Notes: a model not told the origin generated them from the sequence alone. DNA of 64,000 nucleotides from Paenibacillus sp. LHD-38 (GCF_031157315.1 NZ_JAVIFU010000008.1:172825-236824); one strand, 5' to 3'; shown: positions 27,254 to 37,107, numbered from the stretch's first letter. A program made the numbers and translations.

Positions 27254-27601
27254 ATGGACAAGACTGTGCGCAGATATTATCAGCAGAAACAAAAGCAAAA
27301 AGAAATAGAGCAGGAGCTGACAGAGCTGCGCAACGAAATTTTGACTTATTTGACCGAGAAGGAAGCGAGCGAGCTGGAAATCGGAAGCCACAAAGTCAAG
27401 CTTGTTGTGCAGGAGCGTAAAGAATACGATGACAATAAGCTTTTTGAGGCGCTGCCGGATCCCGAGCTATGGCGGATGCTTTCGAAGCCCGATTCGTCCA
27501 AAATCGCCAGCTTGATCAAGCTGAACGTCATTAATGAGGAAAAGTTGAAGGACACCTTTGCGACAAAGACGGTTAAGCTGCTTCAGGTGGATAAGAAATA
27601 A
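27254..27601 (+). CDS. Small charged protein of unknown function
   Basis: A 115-residue soluble protein, rich in Lys and Glu, with a predicted coiled coil in the first 35 residues ('YYQQKQKQKEIEQELTEL'). ATG 27254 is preferred to GTG 27245 because AGAGGAG (27237-27243) stands 10 bases away. It is followed by a strong terminator, so it is a real transcription unit end. I do not recognise the family; the shape recalls small phage-type or nucleic-acid-binding accessory proteins, but nothing decides this. Confidence 0.7.
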   Translation: MDKTVRRYYQQKQKQKEIEQELTELRNEILTYLTEKEASELEIGSHKVKLVVQERKEYDDNKLFEALPDPELWRMLSKPDSSKIASLIKLNVINEEKLKDTFATKTVKLLQVDKK

Positions 27602-27632
27602 GGGACAGCAGGGATACATAGAATATACGGAG

Positions 27633-27678
27633 CAGGGTGCTTGTGCCGATTGTCGGCGGAGGCACCCTGTTTTTTTTT
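27633..27678 (+). terminator. Intrinsic terminator
   Basis: CAGGGTGC (27633-27640) pairs with GCACCCTG (27662-27669), with an inner GCCGA/TCGGC helix, followed by nine Ts. Confidence 0.92.
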
Positions 27679-27841
27679 GTATTGTAATACAATTGAATTG
27701 AGCCTATTCTAGGATTGCCGATTTGGGGAAATCGTCTCTTTCTTCAGCTGCTTGAGCTATGATATTATCTTGACAGAATTGTAAATCCGAAGGGGGCTAT
27801 TCGCTATTTCGTTTACGACTCACACCAGAGGAGAATCCGAG

Positions 27842-29665
27842 ATGAAAAGATGGAACGACTACCTGTTGAAGAGTAAAATGTTCATCGTGTTCTCCGCGGT
27901 GTCGCTGTTTACCGTCATGCTGACATGCATTATTTTCTATTATAAAAATGTAAGCGATATCAAAAATCAAACCTTGTCGCTTTCCGACACGATTACCCGT
28001 CAGTTCAGCCGGACCTTCGAGCTGTATATTCAGGACATGGAGAAGCTCTCCGTCTCCATTATTGGCGATCCGATCATTCAGCAAAGCTTGATCGATCATT
28101 ACGGAATCCCTGAACCCGTCACGCAGAACGAGATCGAACTGATGATCAACAAAAGGTTGTTCACCCATCTTCAGCCGCGCCCCCAGCTGCAGAGCATCTA
28201 TATCTTCACGACGGACGATATTGCTTACTTCGTATCGAAGGCGGGAGGACCAAAGGTAAGCTTCAATCTGCTGGACGAGAGCTGGTATGAGAAACGGCTG
28301 GAGATGCCCGGAATCAAATTTCTGCTTCAGCCCGTCACAACAGAGAGCACGGGCGGCGATCGTGAAGCCCAGGTTATATCCTTCGTGCGGAACATCAACC
28401 GCATTCCTTATCGGGATGTTCTGGGGTATATGAAAATTAATATTAACGTTGATGTCATTAAGGACATGCTCGTCAACTCAGACATCAACGACGTTGAACG
28501 GAACATGAGAGCGTTCATCATAACCGATGAAGGCAGCGTTGTCTATGACGACAGAAATGAGCTGACGGGCAGCGAGGATCCGGGAATCGATCTTTCGATC
28601 TTCAAGGGAAATCGTCAATCTAACGAGGTGGTATGGAACGGTGAGAGCTATCTCTATACAACGTCGAAGTCCTCCTACACGAAATGGAATACGCTGATTC
28701 TGATTCCGAACGAATTCCTGTTGTCCAAGCAGAAACGCTCCGCTTATATTCTCATGCTCGTTGGATTGTTTGCGATGGGGCTGATTGCTTTCGTTTCCTA
28801 TGCGCTCTCCTATCAGATTACGCTTCCTCTCCATAATCTGATGAAGAAGATGGCGCGCGTCGAGCAGGGGGATTTAAAGCAGCGAATGGAGGTGGCCGGC
28901 AACAATGAGATCGGTCGTCTGAGCCGTATTTACAACAGTATGCTGGACAGTATTACCCGGTTGATCAGCGAAGTGTACGCATCTAAGCTGGCGGAGAAGA
29001 ATGCGCAGCTATCGGCGCTGCAGGCGCAGATCAACCCGCATTTTCTGTACAACACGCTTAACATTATGAAGTCAATCAGCCGGGTTCGAGGCATCGAAGA
29101 GGTTGCCGAGATGGCAGAATCGCTTGCGGAGCTGTTCAAATACAGCATGAAAAATCTACAACACCCTATCCCGCTGCGTGACGAGATGGATCATATCTGG
29201 AATTACATGAATATCCAGCAGCACCGGTTTGGCAGCCGATTCGAGTTCAGTATGAACATACCGGAGCCGTTGGAGGATGCTTCGGTGCTGAAGCTTACCG
29301 TGCAGCCGTTGATTGAGAATGCTATCGTTCACGGACTCGGCAAGGTCAAGTCCGGCGGACGAATCGACATCGTAGTCAGGCGGCTCGGCGGCGATCTGAT
29401 TATCGAAGTGACCGACAATGGATGCGGTATCGAAGAGGAACGCCTCCACATGCTGCGCAGGAGGCTCGGGAGCATCCAAGCGGCGGACGCTTACGACGAG
29501 GAAGGGCTGGGTATAGGCTTGTCCAATATCGCGCAGCGGATCAAGCTGTTCCACGGCGTCAATTACGGAGCTGAGCTGATAAGTGCTCCTGGCCTCGGAA
29601 CGACCGTCAGGCTGACGTTCCCATATGAACTTTTCGTCAAGGTGAAAGGAGAGGCCGGATTATGA
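27842..29665 (+). CDS. YesM-type sensor histidine kinase
   Basis: A 607-residue membrane kinase. Transmembrane helices at about residues 13-36 and 300-322 flank an extracellular dCache-like sensor. A HAMP linker follows ('ITLPLHNLMKKMARVEQGDLKQ'), then the His_kinase domain with phospho-acceptor His in 'INPHFLYNTLN' and an HATPase_c domain ('QPLIENAIVHGLGK', 'VTDNGCGIEEE', 'GIGLSNIAQR'). The start at ATG 27842 follows GAGGAG at 27830-27835. It overlaps its response regulator gene by four bases and precedes a sugar importer, the standard layout for a carbohydrate-sensing system in Paenibacillus-type bacteria. It should phosphorylate the regulator at 29662. Confidence 0.93.
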   Translation: MKRWNDYLLKSKMFIVFSAVSLFTVMLTCIIFYYKNVSDIKNQTLSLSDTITRQFSRTFELYIQDMEKLSVSIIGDPIIQQSLIDHYGIPEPVTQNEIELMINKRLFTHLQPRPQLQSIYIFTTDDIAYFVSKAGGPKVSFNLLDESWYEKRLEMPGIKFLLQPVTTESTGGDREAQVISFVRNINRIPYRDVLGYMKININVDVIKDMLVNSDINDVERNMRAFIITDEGSVVYDDRNELTGSEDPGIDLSIFKGNRQSNEVVWNGESYLYTTSKSSYTKWNTLILIPNEFLLSKQKRSAYILMLVGLFAMGLIAFVSYALSYQITLPLHNLMKKMARVEQGDLKQRMEVAGNNEIGRLSRIYNSMLDSITRLISEVYASKLAEKNAQLSALQAQINPHFLYNTLNIMKSISRVRGIEEVAEMAESLAELFKYSMKNLQHPIPLRDEMDHIWNYMNIQQHRFGSRFEFSMNIPEPLEDASVLKLTVQPLIENAIVHGLGKVKSGGRIDIVVRRLGGDLIIEVTDNGCGIEEERLHMLRRRLGSIQAADAYDEEGLGIGLSNIAQRIKLFHGVNYGAELISAPGLGTTVRLTFPYELFVKVKGEAGL

Positions 29666-31164
29666 ATTTATTCCTGGTGGAAGACGAGCGGTGGGCGCTG
29701 GCGGAGCTCAAGTCCCTCTTCAAGCGATACGAACCGCAGCATCGCGTGCTTGCGTTCGAGAACGGGGAAGATGCACTCGAGGCCGCAAAATCCATAGTTC
29801 CGCATCTCGTGCTGACCGACATCACAATGCCAGGCATGGACGGAGTAGAGCTGCTGGCCGAGCTAGGCCGCTGCCATCCGGACGCCAAGGGTATCATTCT
29901 CAGTGTCCATGACGATTTTGCTTATGCGCAGCGGGGGATGCAAACCGGCGTGACGGACTACTTGCTGAAGCCTGTCAGGAAAGAGACGCTTTACAGGGTG
30001 GTAGACCGCATGCTTGCGCGTATTGAAGAGGAGTCACGGAGCCGGAGCGACCGTGCCGAGTGGTCTCTTCTGCAGCGGCTGCTGTCCGCGGACGCGCAGG
30101 AGCGCGGGGAGCCAGCGGCAGCCGAGCAGCCGCAAATGTTCATGGCGCTGCTGCTTCTGGAGAACTGGGCATCGCCGCTCACTTGGAAGGATGCCGGGCT
30201 TAAAGCATCGGACATCCTCGCGCATTTTGGGAGTGGTTTGAACGGAGAGTCGGATAGTCACTGCGTCACGATCGACGGCCGACGCAGAATGCTGCTGCTG
30301 CCGGCTGACGATGAGGCAAGTACGAAGTCGATAAAGATAAGGCTTCAATCGCTCTTCCAGTATGTGGAGTCCCGCGGCATTCTACTCCATGTAAGCTTCG
30401 GAATGAAGAAAGAGAGAGAGAGTCTAAACCGCAGCTTCGTCCGCCTTGGCAAACAGCTGGAAGAGCATTTACGGATCGGCGTGCCAACCTGGGCAGCGCC
30501 GGATACGAAGCCGGCTGTACCCGATATCGGCGAAATCTGGGTGAAGGTGCGCGCGCTGCAAGCGCAGATCAAAGCGGGCGATATTGCCAGAGGGCGAGAC
30601 ACGGTATCGCGTATCGTCAAGGGGCTTCAGTGCAAAGGGGTCACCCAAAAGCAGCTGACACAGTTCGCCAGCGATCTGTTCTATTCGTTGAAGTTTAATC
30701 TGCAATCAGAATCCGTGGCCCGGCTGCCGGAGGATATGAGCCTGCTGAACGAGGCGATAGACTACGAGCCCATCACGGAATGGCTTGCGGCAGCGGTATT
30801 CGTGATTGCGGGGAAATGCGAATCAAAGGAGCAGAAGCCGAAAGGGCTGGTACCGGTCATGATGAACTGGATCCACGCCAACTATCAAGGCGACCTCTCG
30901 CTTCAGCAGTTTGCTTCGGAGCATCATGTCAGTCTTGGGCATTTATCAAGATTGTTCAAAAGTCAGACGGGCTATACCTTCTCCGACTATTTGATCGGCT
31001 ACCGGATCGGCAAAGCGAAGGAGCTGCTCGCTGACGGCACTTCGCGTCCTTCGGAAGTCGGCGAGCTGGTCGGATACGAGGATGCTAAGCATTTCTCCTA
31101 TCTATTTAAGAGAATAACGGGCGAAACGCCGACCGCCTACACAAAACGAAGAATGAGTGAATGA
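29662..31164 (+). CDS. AraC-type response regulator
   Basis: A 500-residue two-domain regulator. The receiver domain (1-120) carries acidic residues 'LVEDER', phospho-acceptor Asp53 in 'VLTDITMPGMDG', and Lys in 'DYLLKPV'. After a long middle region, an AraC helix-turn-helix pair closes the protein ('LSLQQFASEHHVSLGHLSRL', 'VGELVGYEDAKHFSYLFKR', 'TGETPTAYTKRR'). It is co-translated with the kinase and probably activates the importer and catabolic genes that follow. Confidence 0.93.
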   Translation: MNLFLVEDERWALAELKSLFKRYEPQHRVLAFENGEDALEAAKSIVPHLVLTDITMPGMDGVELLAELGRCHPDAKGIILSVHDDFAYAQRGMQTGVTDYLLKPVRKETLYRVVDRMLARIEEESRSRSDRAEWSLLQRLLSADAQERGEPAAAEQPQMFMALLLLENWASPLTWKDAGLKASDILAHFGSGLNGESDSHCVTIDGRRRMLLLPADDEASTKSIKIRLQSLFQYVESRGILLHVSFGMKKERESLNRSFVRLGKQLEEHLRIGVPTWAAPDTKPAVPDIGEIWVKVRALQAQIKAGDIARGRDTVSRIVKGLQCKGVTQKQLTQFASDLFYSLKFNLQSESVARLPEDMSLLNEAIDYEPITEWLAAAVFVIAGKCESKEQKPKGLVPVMMNWIHANYQGDLSLQQFASEHHVSLGHLSRLFKSQTGYTFSDYLIGYRIGKAKELLADGTSRPSEVGELVGYEDAKHFSYLFKRITGETPTAYTKRRMSE

Positions 31165-31483
31165 GACGTATGTAGTAAACGATTAGACGATTAGAGGGTG
31201 ATGCACCTTCGAAAATCGGATGGTTTCCCTGCCCGATCCATTGCTTTTTGTTAAAAAGGAAAAATTACCCCCTTAAAAAAGCAAAAGAGCAAGTATGCAT
31301 CAAAAGCAGAAACCCGTAGACTGAAACTACGAGGGAACCCGGGCCCTTGGAACGGAAGATCGCACTTGATGGAAGCGTATTCATTTAATTGAAACTTACG
31401 GTATCAGAGATGCGAAGAGGGGCAACAATGGACGGCTGCCGAAGGGAGCACGATTCATGCCAACAAAGGGAGGCTGCGGAACG
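31165..31483 (+). other. Leader region of the solute-binding protein gene
   Basis: No gene is seen. A hairpin (CCCGTAG...CTACGAGGG, about 31313-31334) and AT-rich tracts are present. This is the likely control region where the AraC-type regulator at 29662 would act. ATG 31457 with GAAGGGAG at 31441-31448 is a competing start for the next gene. Confidence 0.4.
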
Positions 31484-32854
31484 ATGAAACGAACGACTGG
31501 TAGAACACTCGCATTCGTGACAAGCGTGATTATGATCGTGGTGCTGCTCGCCGGCTGCGGCAGCGGCAGCAATGCGCCTGCGACGAACAACAACAACGGC
31601 AGCGCTAGCGGTGAAACGAACGCAAACACCGACACCACCAACGCACCTGCAGAGAAAACGACGTTAACCCTGATGGTCGGCAATACAGGCACTACGCTCG
31701 AAGCACTTAAAGCTGTTGCTGCGGAAGCAGAGAAAAAGCTGAATATCACCATTGAGTACGACATCAAACCGGATGGCACGGAAGGCGACAACCTCGTCAA
31801 GACGCGCCTAGCAACGGGTGATATGTCCGACCTGCTCGTTTATAACACGGGTTCGCTGTTGAAGGCAGTTAATCCAGTGGAAAACTTCCTCGATGTGACG
31901 AATGAGTCGTACATGGCAGACGTGCTTGATTCTTTCAAAAGCGTCGTAACGGTCGAAGGCAAGGTTTACGGTGCGCCCGTCGGTTCGAGCTCCGCAGGTG
32001 CGATTTTGTACAACAAGAAGGTGTACGGCGAGCTCGGATTGACCGTTCCGCAAACATGGGATGAATTCATGGCCAACAATGAGAAGATTAAGGCCGCGGG
32101 TAAGACGGCCGTTATCGCGTCATACAAAGATACCTGGACGTCCCAGCTGTTTGTCCTCGGTGATTACTACAACTTACAGGCGCAGGTTCCGAATTTCGCG
32201 GACGATTACACGAACAACAAAGCAAAGTACGCGACGATACCACAAGCACTGCGCAGCTTCGAAAAGACGGAGGAACCGTTCAAAGCCGGTTACATGAATA
32301 AGGACTTCCTGGCCACGACGTATGATGTTGCCTTGAAGATGCTGGCCGAGGGTACAGGCGTGCACTATCCGATGCTGACAAGCGCTTTAGATTCCATCAT
32401 GCAGAATAGCCCAGACAAGATCAACGACATCGGGGTTTTCCCGATTCCGAGCGACAGCGCAGACGTCAACGGACTGACAGTTTGGATGCCTAGCGGCCTG
32501 TATATCAACAAGAACAGCAAAAAAGTAGAAGCCGCCAAAAAGTTCACGGAATACTTCGTGTCTAAGGAAGGCCAAGCGATATTTGCCTCCAAAGTCAAGG
32601 CGGCCGGTCCCAATGTCATCAAAGGAATCGAGCTCCCTGACGATGCTTACGAAGGTGTCAAAGAAATGCAGAAATACTTTGATGAAGGCAGGACGGCACC
32701 TGCGCTTGAGTTCGTATCGCCGGTCAAAGGCCCGAACCTGGAAAACCTCACCGTCGCTGTCGGCAGCGGCATCACTTCCGCGCAGAAGGGTGCCGAGGAC
32801 TATGACAAAGACATTCTGAAACAGGCGCAGCAGTTGAATCTGCCTGGCTGGTAG
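31484..32854 (+). CDS. Sugar ABC transporter solute-binding lipoprotein
   Basis: A 456-residue extracellular binding protein of the CUT1 family. The lipoprotein signal reads 'MIVVLLAGCGSG', with Cys at about residue 24 as the lipid anchor, followed by an Asn/Gly/Thr-rich linker and the two-lobed binding domain ('EKKLNITIEYDIKPDG', 'GDMSDLLVYNTGSLLKAVNP', 'GKVYGAPVGSSSAGAILYNK'). ATG 31484 after AAGGGAGG (31466-31473) gives a clean lipoprotein signal; ATG 31457 adds nine residues including a stray Cys. With the two permeases downstream it forms an importer lacking its own ATPase, which would be shared from elsewhere (MsmX type). The ligand is likely the sulfated or otherwise decorated sugar handled by the cluster. 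Confidence 0.92.
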   Translation: MKRTTGRTLAFVTSVIMIVVLLAGCGSGSNAPATNNNNGSASGETNANTDTTNAPAEKTTLTLMVGNTGTTLEALKAVAAEAEKKLNITIEYDIKPDGTEGDNLVKTRLATGDMSDLLVYNTGSLLKAVNPVENFLDVTNESYMADVLDSFKSVVTVEGKVYGAPVGSSSAGAILYNKKVYGELGLTVPQTWDEFMANNEKIKAAGKTAVIASYKDTWTSQLFVLGDYYNLQAQVPNFADDYTNNKAKYATIPQALRSFEKTEEPFKAGYMNKDFLATTYDVALKMLAEGTGVHYPMLTSALDSIMQNSPDKINDIGVFPIPSDSADVNGLTVWMPSGLYINKNSKKVEAAKKFTEYFVSKEGQAIFASKVKAAGPNVIKGIELPDDAYEGVKEMQKYFDEGRTAPALEFVSPVKGPNLENLTVAVGSGITSAQKGAEDYDKDILKQAQQLNLPGW

Positions 32855-32887
32855 ATCGTCCGCCGTAAGCGGGAATTCTAGTTGAAG

Positions 32888-32919
32888 ACGGGGCTCCGCG
32901 CAAGAGCTGCGGGGTCCGT
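32888..32919 (+). promoter_or_regulatory. Hairpin between binding-protein and permease genes
   Basis: ACGGGGCTCCGC (32888-32899) pairs imperfectly with GCGGGGTCCGT (32909-32919), followed by TTTTCTCC. Such structures are common after binding-protein genes, where they stabilise the upstream message and cut read-through to the permeases. Confidence 0.55.
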
Positions 32920-32944
32920 TTTCTCCGGAAAGAAGGAGAGAGCC

Positions 32945-33811
32945 ATGACTAAGCTGACGATTCGGACCTACTCGTATATGTTTCTTGTGCCTGCATTTCT
33001 GATCTACTTCGTCTTCTATTTGCTGCCAACCGTGTTATCGCTGTTCTTTAGTATGACGCGTTGGACCCTCACCGATTGGGATTACATCGGATTTGATAAC
33101 TATGTCACTTTTTTCTCGGAGACGGCGCTCAGCATCGGCTTCCGGAACACATTAATTTACGCGGTTGTAACCTGTGGTCTCAAGGTCATCCTGGGCCTCT
33201 TACTCGGCGCGTTCCTCACCTCTACCGTTCTGTTCAAAAACTATCTGCGTTCTGTTATTTTCTTCCCGACACTGCTCAGTACGATTGCGGTCGGGATCGC
33301 ATTCTCCATTATGATGCATCCTTCGCAAGGGCTGATCAATACAAGTCTGGCTGCGCTTGGTATTAACGGACCAGATTGGCTCGGCAATACGAAGATCGCG
33401 CTGCTGTCAGTTGCCCTAGTAGACGTATGGAAAGGTATCGGCATCGCTACCGTCATCTATATCGCCGGCATTTCGGCTATTCCGGGTGAGTATTACGAAG
33501 CGCTCAAAATCGACGGCGGGAGCAGCATGAATGCATTCCGGTACATCACGGTTCCATTAAGCAGACCGGCGATGAATTCGGTCATCATACTGGCATTTAT
33601 CGGGGGGCTTCGTTCCTTCGATCTGATCTGGGCCATGACTAAGGGGGGGCCGGGTTTCACGACTGACCTGATCGCCTCGATCATATACAAGCAGTATCAG
33701 GCGGGCTTCTACGGCCTGGCGACTGCGGGCAACGTCATCCTGTTCGTCGGCGTGTCACTGCTGGCGTTTCCCTTGTATAAGTACCTGACGAAAAGCGAGG
33801 TGCACTTATGA
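32945..33811 (+). CDS. Sugar ABC transporter permease (first, MalF-like)
   Basis: A 288-residue inner-membrane permease of the CUT1 class with six hydrophobic segments and the conserved EAA loop ('YYEALKIDGGSSMNAFRYITVPLSRP') that docks the ATPase. ATG 32945 follows AAGGAGAG at 32934-32941; an upstream TTG at 32882 lies in the hairpin and is unlikely. It overlaps the second permease by four bases. Together they form the channel for the lipoprotein at 31484. Confidence 0.93.
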   Translation: MTKLTIRTYSYMFLVPAFLIYFVFYLLPTVLSLFFSMTRWTLTDWDYIGFDNYVTFFSETALSIGFRNTLIYAVVTCGLKVILGLLLGAFLTSTVLFKNYLRSVIFFPTLLSTIAVGIAFSIMMHPSQGLINTSLAALGINGPDWLGNTKIALLSVALVDVWKGIGIATVIYIAGISAIPGEYYEALKIDGGSSMNAFRYITVPLSRPAMNSVIILAFIGGLRSFDLIWAMTKGGPGFTTDLIASIIYKQYQAGFYGLATAGNVILFVGVSLLAFPLYKYLTKSEVHL

Positions 33812-34713
33812 GCAGGGAAATAAGCAGGATTATGGATAAAGGCGTGGGCAAGGCGCTGAGCCGCGGCGAAAACATGGGGATTAGCAACGGAGCTAAGAGG
33901 GCCATCGTTGGCGTGTTCGCGCTGGTGCTCAGCACCGCGATCTTCTGGATTCCATTTTATTTCGTCATCATTAACTCCTTTAAGAATCAGGCCGAATCCG
34001 CGCTCATGAATATGTCGTGGCCGAAATCATTTCATATTTTGGAAAATTACAGGGATGTGTTGACTGCCTCCGATCATATGCTCGTCCGCGCCTTCTACAA
34101 CAGCATGCTGCTGACCGTTTTGTCGATCGCTGTACTGATCGTTGTAAGCGCGATGGCCGGCTTTGTATTGCATCGTCGCGAGGGGGGACGGTTTTCTTCC
34201 TTCTTAAACTTTCTTGTTTTGGCCGGTTTGATGATCCCGCCCGCTATTGTGCCTACGATCTGGGTGCTCGATTCAATCGGCCTGTTCAAGACGCTGGCCG
34301 GCATCACCTTCGTGGAAGTTGCGCTTCATTTTCCGTTCGCGGCGATTTTGTACAAAGCGTTTGTGGCAACGCTGCCGCGCGAAATCGATGAGAGCGCGCT
34401 GATCGATGGCGCTGGCGGCGGGCGGTTGTTTTTCAGTATAATATTTCCTCTGCTTAAGCCCGTCACTTCAACCATCATTGTGCTTGAATCGATAAACGTA
34501 TTCAATGACTTTGTCAATCCGCTTTACTTCTTCCCGGGCTCCGACAACGCGACGGTGCAGCTGACGCTGTACAACTTTATGAGCCGGTTCACGACATCGT
34601 GGAATCTGCTGTTCGCCGATATCGTTCTGATCTCTATCCCGATGCTCATTCTGTTCATTTTCTTCAACAAGAAAATTGTAGCCGGGATGACGGCAGGCGC
34701 CGTTAAGGGATAA
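33808..34713 (+). CDS. Sugar ABC transporter permease (second, MalG-like)
   Basis: A 301-residue permease with an N-terminal cytoplasmic extension of about 30 residues, six membrane segments and the EAA loop ('LPREIDESALIDGAGGGRLFFSIIFPLLKP'-type region near 190-215). It begins inside the stop of the first permease (ATGA). It is followed by 94 bases and a terminator-like hairpin, so the importer genes form a unit with the two-component system. Confidence 0.92.
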   Translation: MSREISRIMDKGVGKALSRGENMGISNGAKRAIVGVFALVLSTAIFWIPFYFVIINSFKNQAESALMNMSWPKSFHILENYRDVLTASDHMLVRAFYNSMLLTVLSIAVLIVVSAMAGFVLHRREGGRFSSFLNFLVLAGLMIPPAIVPTIWVLDSIGLFKTLAGITFVEVALHFPFAAILYKAFVATLPREIDESALIDGAGGGRLFFSIIFPLLKPVTSTIIVLESINVFNDFVNPLYFFPGSDNATVQLTLYNFMSRFTTSWNLLFADIVLISIPMLILFIFFNKKIVAGMTAGAVKG

Positions 34714-34807
34714 TCGAGTCTGGACTGCGCGAGGAAGAAGAGCCATTTTATTAAGTTTACCCGTACATTGTCTCCAGCCGACCCTCTTACCCAGGTAAGT
34801 CATAGAG

Positions 34808-34834
34808 CCGCAGTCTTTCAGATTGTGGTTTTTT
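34808..34834 (+). terminator. Intrinsic terminator after the importer genes
   Basis: CCGCAGTC pairs with GATTGTGG (two G-T wobbles), followed by six Ts. It lies in a 412-base gap (34714-35125) that holds no gene. Confidence 0.65.
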
Positions 34835-35030
34835 AATTCGATGAAGGATGATTCCGGTGAGCCGGTCGGTACAAATGGCACATCGCGAGGACTGCGGTCG
34901 ACCAAAGTATGCCGGCTGTCATACGTGTAACTTATATCGGGCCATTCCTTTTATGAAAGCGGTCCCGATCGGAAAGGTTTTTGTCCCGAACCGCCATGAT
35001 TCGGACAGAAAGAGACAGTATGATATAAAC

Positions 35031-35044
35031 ATAAAGCGTTTACA
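35031..35044 (+). promoter_or_regulatory. Catabolite-response-element-like site
   Basis: ATAAAGCGTTTACA is, on the other strand, TGTAAACGCTTTAT, close to the CcpA consensus TGWAARCGYTWWCA. It follows a TATGATATAA -10-like stretch (35019-35028) and precedes the dehydrogenase operon, so carbon catabolite repression of 35126-43945 is plausible. Confidence 0.5.
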
Positions 35045-35125
35045 ACTATGACGGCTTGACGATTCGGCTATTAATCTTGTCTAGGAAAATCATTATCCAA
35101 TTCAGAGGACGAAAGGACGTTGAAC

Positions 35126-36232
35126 ATGGCGGTCAAAATCGGAATCGTAGGCATGAACGGCATCGGCAACAACCATGCGAATTGCTATAAGGAGGATGAA
35201 TTGGCTGATGTCGTTGCGGTATGCGACGTCATCCGGGAGCGCGCCGACGCGGCTGCGGAGAAGCATGGTGTAAAGGCGTACTATACTTTGAAGGATATGA
35301 TCGAGAATGAGCCCGACCTCCAGGTCGTCGATGTGACGACGGGCGGCATCGACAACGGCAGCTGGCATTTTGAACCGGCGATGGAAGCAATGTCTTACGG
35401 AAAGCACGTGCTGGTGGAGAAGCCGCTGTGCAACGATGTGCGCGAAGGTCGTCAGATGGTAGCTTTTGCTGAGAAGCAGAATGTGTACCTGGGCTGCAAC
35501 CTGAACCATTACTTCACGCCGCCGGCTGAGAAGGCGAAGCAATATATGGATAGCGGCGAGGTGGGCGAACTGATCTACTGTTTAGCCAAAATGGGCTTCA
35601 ACGGCGGAGAGCTTAACTACGCCCTTGCCAGCTCGGACAAAATCAAAGGCCACCCTTACTTTCACATGAGGGCGTTCCTGACCCACCCGTTCAGTGTCAT
35701 GCGCCATTTCTGCGGAGATATCACGCATATCCAGACGTTCTCCGATCGGCCTGGTTTCCGGCGCAGCGCAGGCGACGTTATGGTATCCATCAACAGCATC
35801 CATATGAAGTTCGCAAACGGCGGCGTCGGCTATCTATTGAGTCAGCGCGGCGATGCGGTCTATGGACTAGGCGGATGGTGGAGTCTGGAGGTCGCGGGCT
35901 CGAAGGGGACATTCACAATTGAGAACTGCGTCGAGAAAGTGTCGTTCTGGAAAGCGAACAAAGGCATCCCGGCTATCAGCGTTCAGCCTGAGCCTGAAGT
36001 GACGGATTTCGGTACAAATGATTTCAACAGGACGTTCAACAATCGGCTGCACGCGTTTCTGGAGGATGTTAACGGTAAGGTATCTCCGGATGCGCTGCGC
36101 GCCAGCGGACGAGATGCGCTTGCCGTACTGGAGTATGTGCACGCGGTGCAGGAGTCGTATGAACGGGGCGGTGAAGTCGTTCGGCCGCAGCCGCTGCCGC
36201 CGCTGCACGGCGATCCGTTTTATCTGAAATAA
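35126..36232 (+). CDS. Gfo/Idh/MocA-family dehydrogenase 1
   Basis: A 368-residue NAD(P)-dependent sugar or cyclitol oxidoreductase. The N-terminal Rossmann motif is 'KIGIVGMNGIGNNHANC', followed by the family motif 'GKHVLVEKPLCN', whose Lys-Pro closes over the nicotinamide, and a C-terminal alpha/beta domain with 'MRAFLTHPFSVMRHFCGD'. ATG 35126 is preferred to TTG 35120, with GAAAGGA at 35111-35117. It is the first of two such dehydrogenases in the cluster; the other starts at 38499. Redox-epimerisation or oxidation of an imported sugar acid or inositol derivative is expected; the substrate is unknown. Confidence 0.9.
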   Translation: MAVKIGIVGMNGIGNNHANCYKEDELADVVAVCDVIRERADAAAEKHGVKAYYTLKDMIENEPDLQVVDVTTGGIDNGSWHFEPAMEAMSYGKHVLVEKPLCNDVREGRQMVAFAEKQNVYLGCNLNHYFTPPAEKAKQYMDSGEVGELIYCLAKMGFNGGELNYALASSDKIKGHPYFHMRAFLTHPFSVMRHFCGDITHIQTFSDRPGFRRSAGDVMVSINSIHMKFANGGVGYLLSQRGDAVYGLGGWWSLEVAGSKGTFTIENCVEKVSFWKANKGIPAISVQPEPEVTDFGTNDFNRTFNNRLHAFLEDVNGKVSPDALRASGRDALAVLEYVHAVQESYERGGEVVRPQPLPPLHGDPFYLK

Positions 36233-36269
36233 TTTTAGTAATTAATCTATCATTCAGGAGGATTCTTAC

Positions 36270-37073
36270 ATGATAAAATTAGGTGTCAATTCCGTGCTGT
36301 TCAAAGAGTTCGATTTTGCCGTAGCGGCTAAGCATATCGCCGCTTGTGGCTACGACGGTGTAGAGATTGCCGCGATTCAGGGAATGTGCGAGCATCTGGA
36401 TCTCAGCCGCTGGAAGGAACAGAAGAGCGAGCTTCAGGCGATTGTGCAGGAGAACGGATTGACGTTTCTATCGACTGAGGTTGCGTCGCTCAAAGAGGAA
36501 CGGCTGCTGCCGGCGTTCGAAGCTGCCGCTGAAATTGGTATTCCGATCGTCAACGTTGGTCCTGGCGGAAAGCTTGGAGTCGAAGAAGACCTGCAGGCGT
36601 CGATCGAGATGCTTGCGCGGATGGCGGAGAGGGCCGCTTCGTTCGGCATCACGCTCTGCGTGAAGGCACATGTTGGCAACGCAATCCATAATACGCCTAC
36701 CACACTGCGGGCGATGGAGGCCATCGTTTCCCCGGCATTCGGCATCGACATGGACCCGAGCCATATCCACCGTGCCGGCGAAAATGCGGAGAAGGCGCTG
36801 CCCGCCGTACTTAATCACGTGAAGCATGTTCATATCCGTGATTGCAAGGGACGCGAACAGGGACCGGGACCGATAGCCCTGCAAGCGTGCGGACGCGGCG
36901 ACATTGATCTGTACGGCTACTGCAAGGCAATGGTGGACGGTGGTTACGAAGGACCGGTCGTCGTTGAGGTCATCGGCTCTGCACCGGAGCATACGCTTGC
37001 GCAAGTATCCATCGTAGCTGCAGAGTCGTACGGCTACCTAAATGCCGTCCTTAAACAGCTGAACGCGCGATAA
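36270..37073 (+). CDS. TIM-barrel sugar isomerase/epimerase
   Basis: A 267-residue protein of the AP-endonuclease-2 / xylose-isomerase-like superfamily. Motifs are 'GYDGVEIAAIQGM', 'VNVGPGGKL', 'LCVKAHVGNAIHNTP', 'FGIDMDPSHIHRAGE' and 'VVVEVIG', which provide Glu, Asp and His metal ligands. AGGAGG at 36257-36262 sets ATG 36270. It lies between dehydrogenase 1 and the first sulfatase-like gene, spaced 37 and 34 bases, and probably isomerises the keto-intermediate the dehydrogenases make, as IolE or IolI-type enzymes do in inositol pathways. Confidence 0.87.
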   Translation: MIKLGVNSVLFKEFDFAVAAKHIAACGYDGVEIAAIQGMCEHLDLSRWKEQKSELQAIVQENGLTFLSTEVASLKEERLLPAFEAAAEIGIPIVNVGPGGKLGVEEDLQASIEMLARMAERAASFGITLCVKAHVGNAIHNTPTTLRAMEAIVSPAFGIDMDPSHIHRAGENAEKALPAVLNHVKHVHIRDCKGREQGPGPIALQACGRGDIDLYGYCKAMVDGGYEGPVVVEVIGSAPEHTLAQVSIVAAESYGYLNAVLKQLNAR

Positions 37074-37107
37074 AAGCATTGTTTTCATCCAAAAGGAGGA
37101 TTTCAAT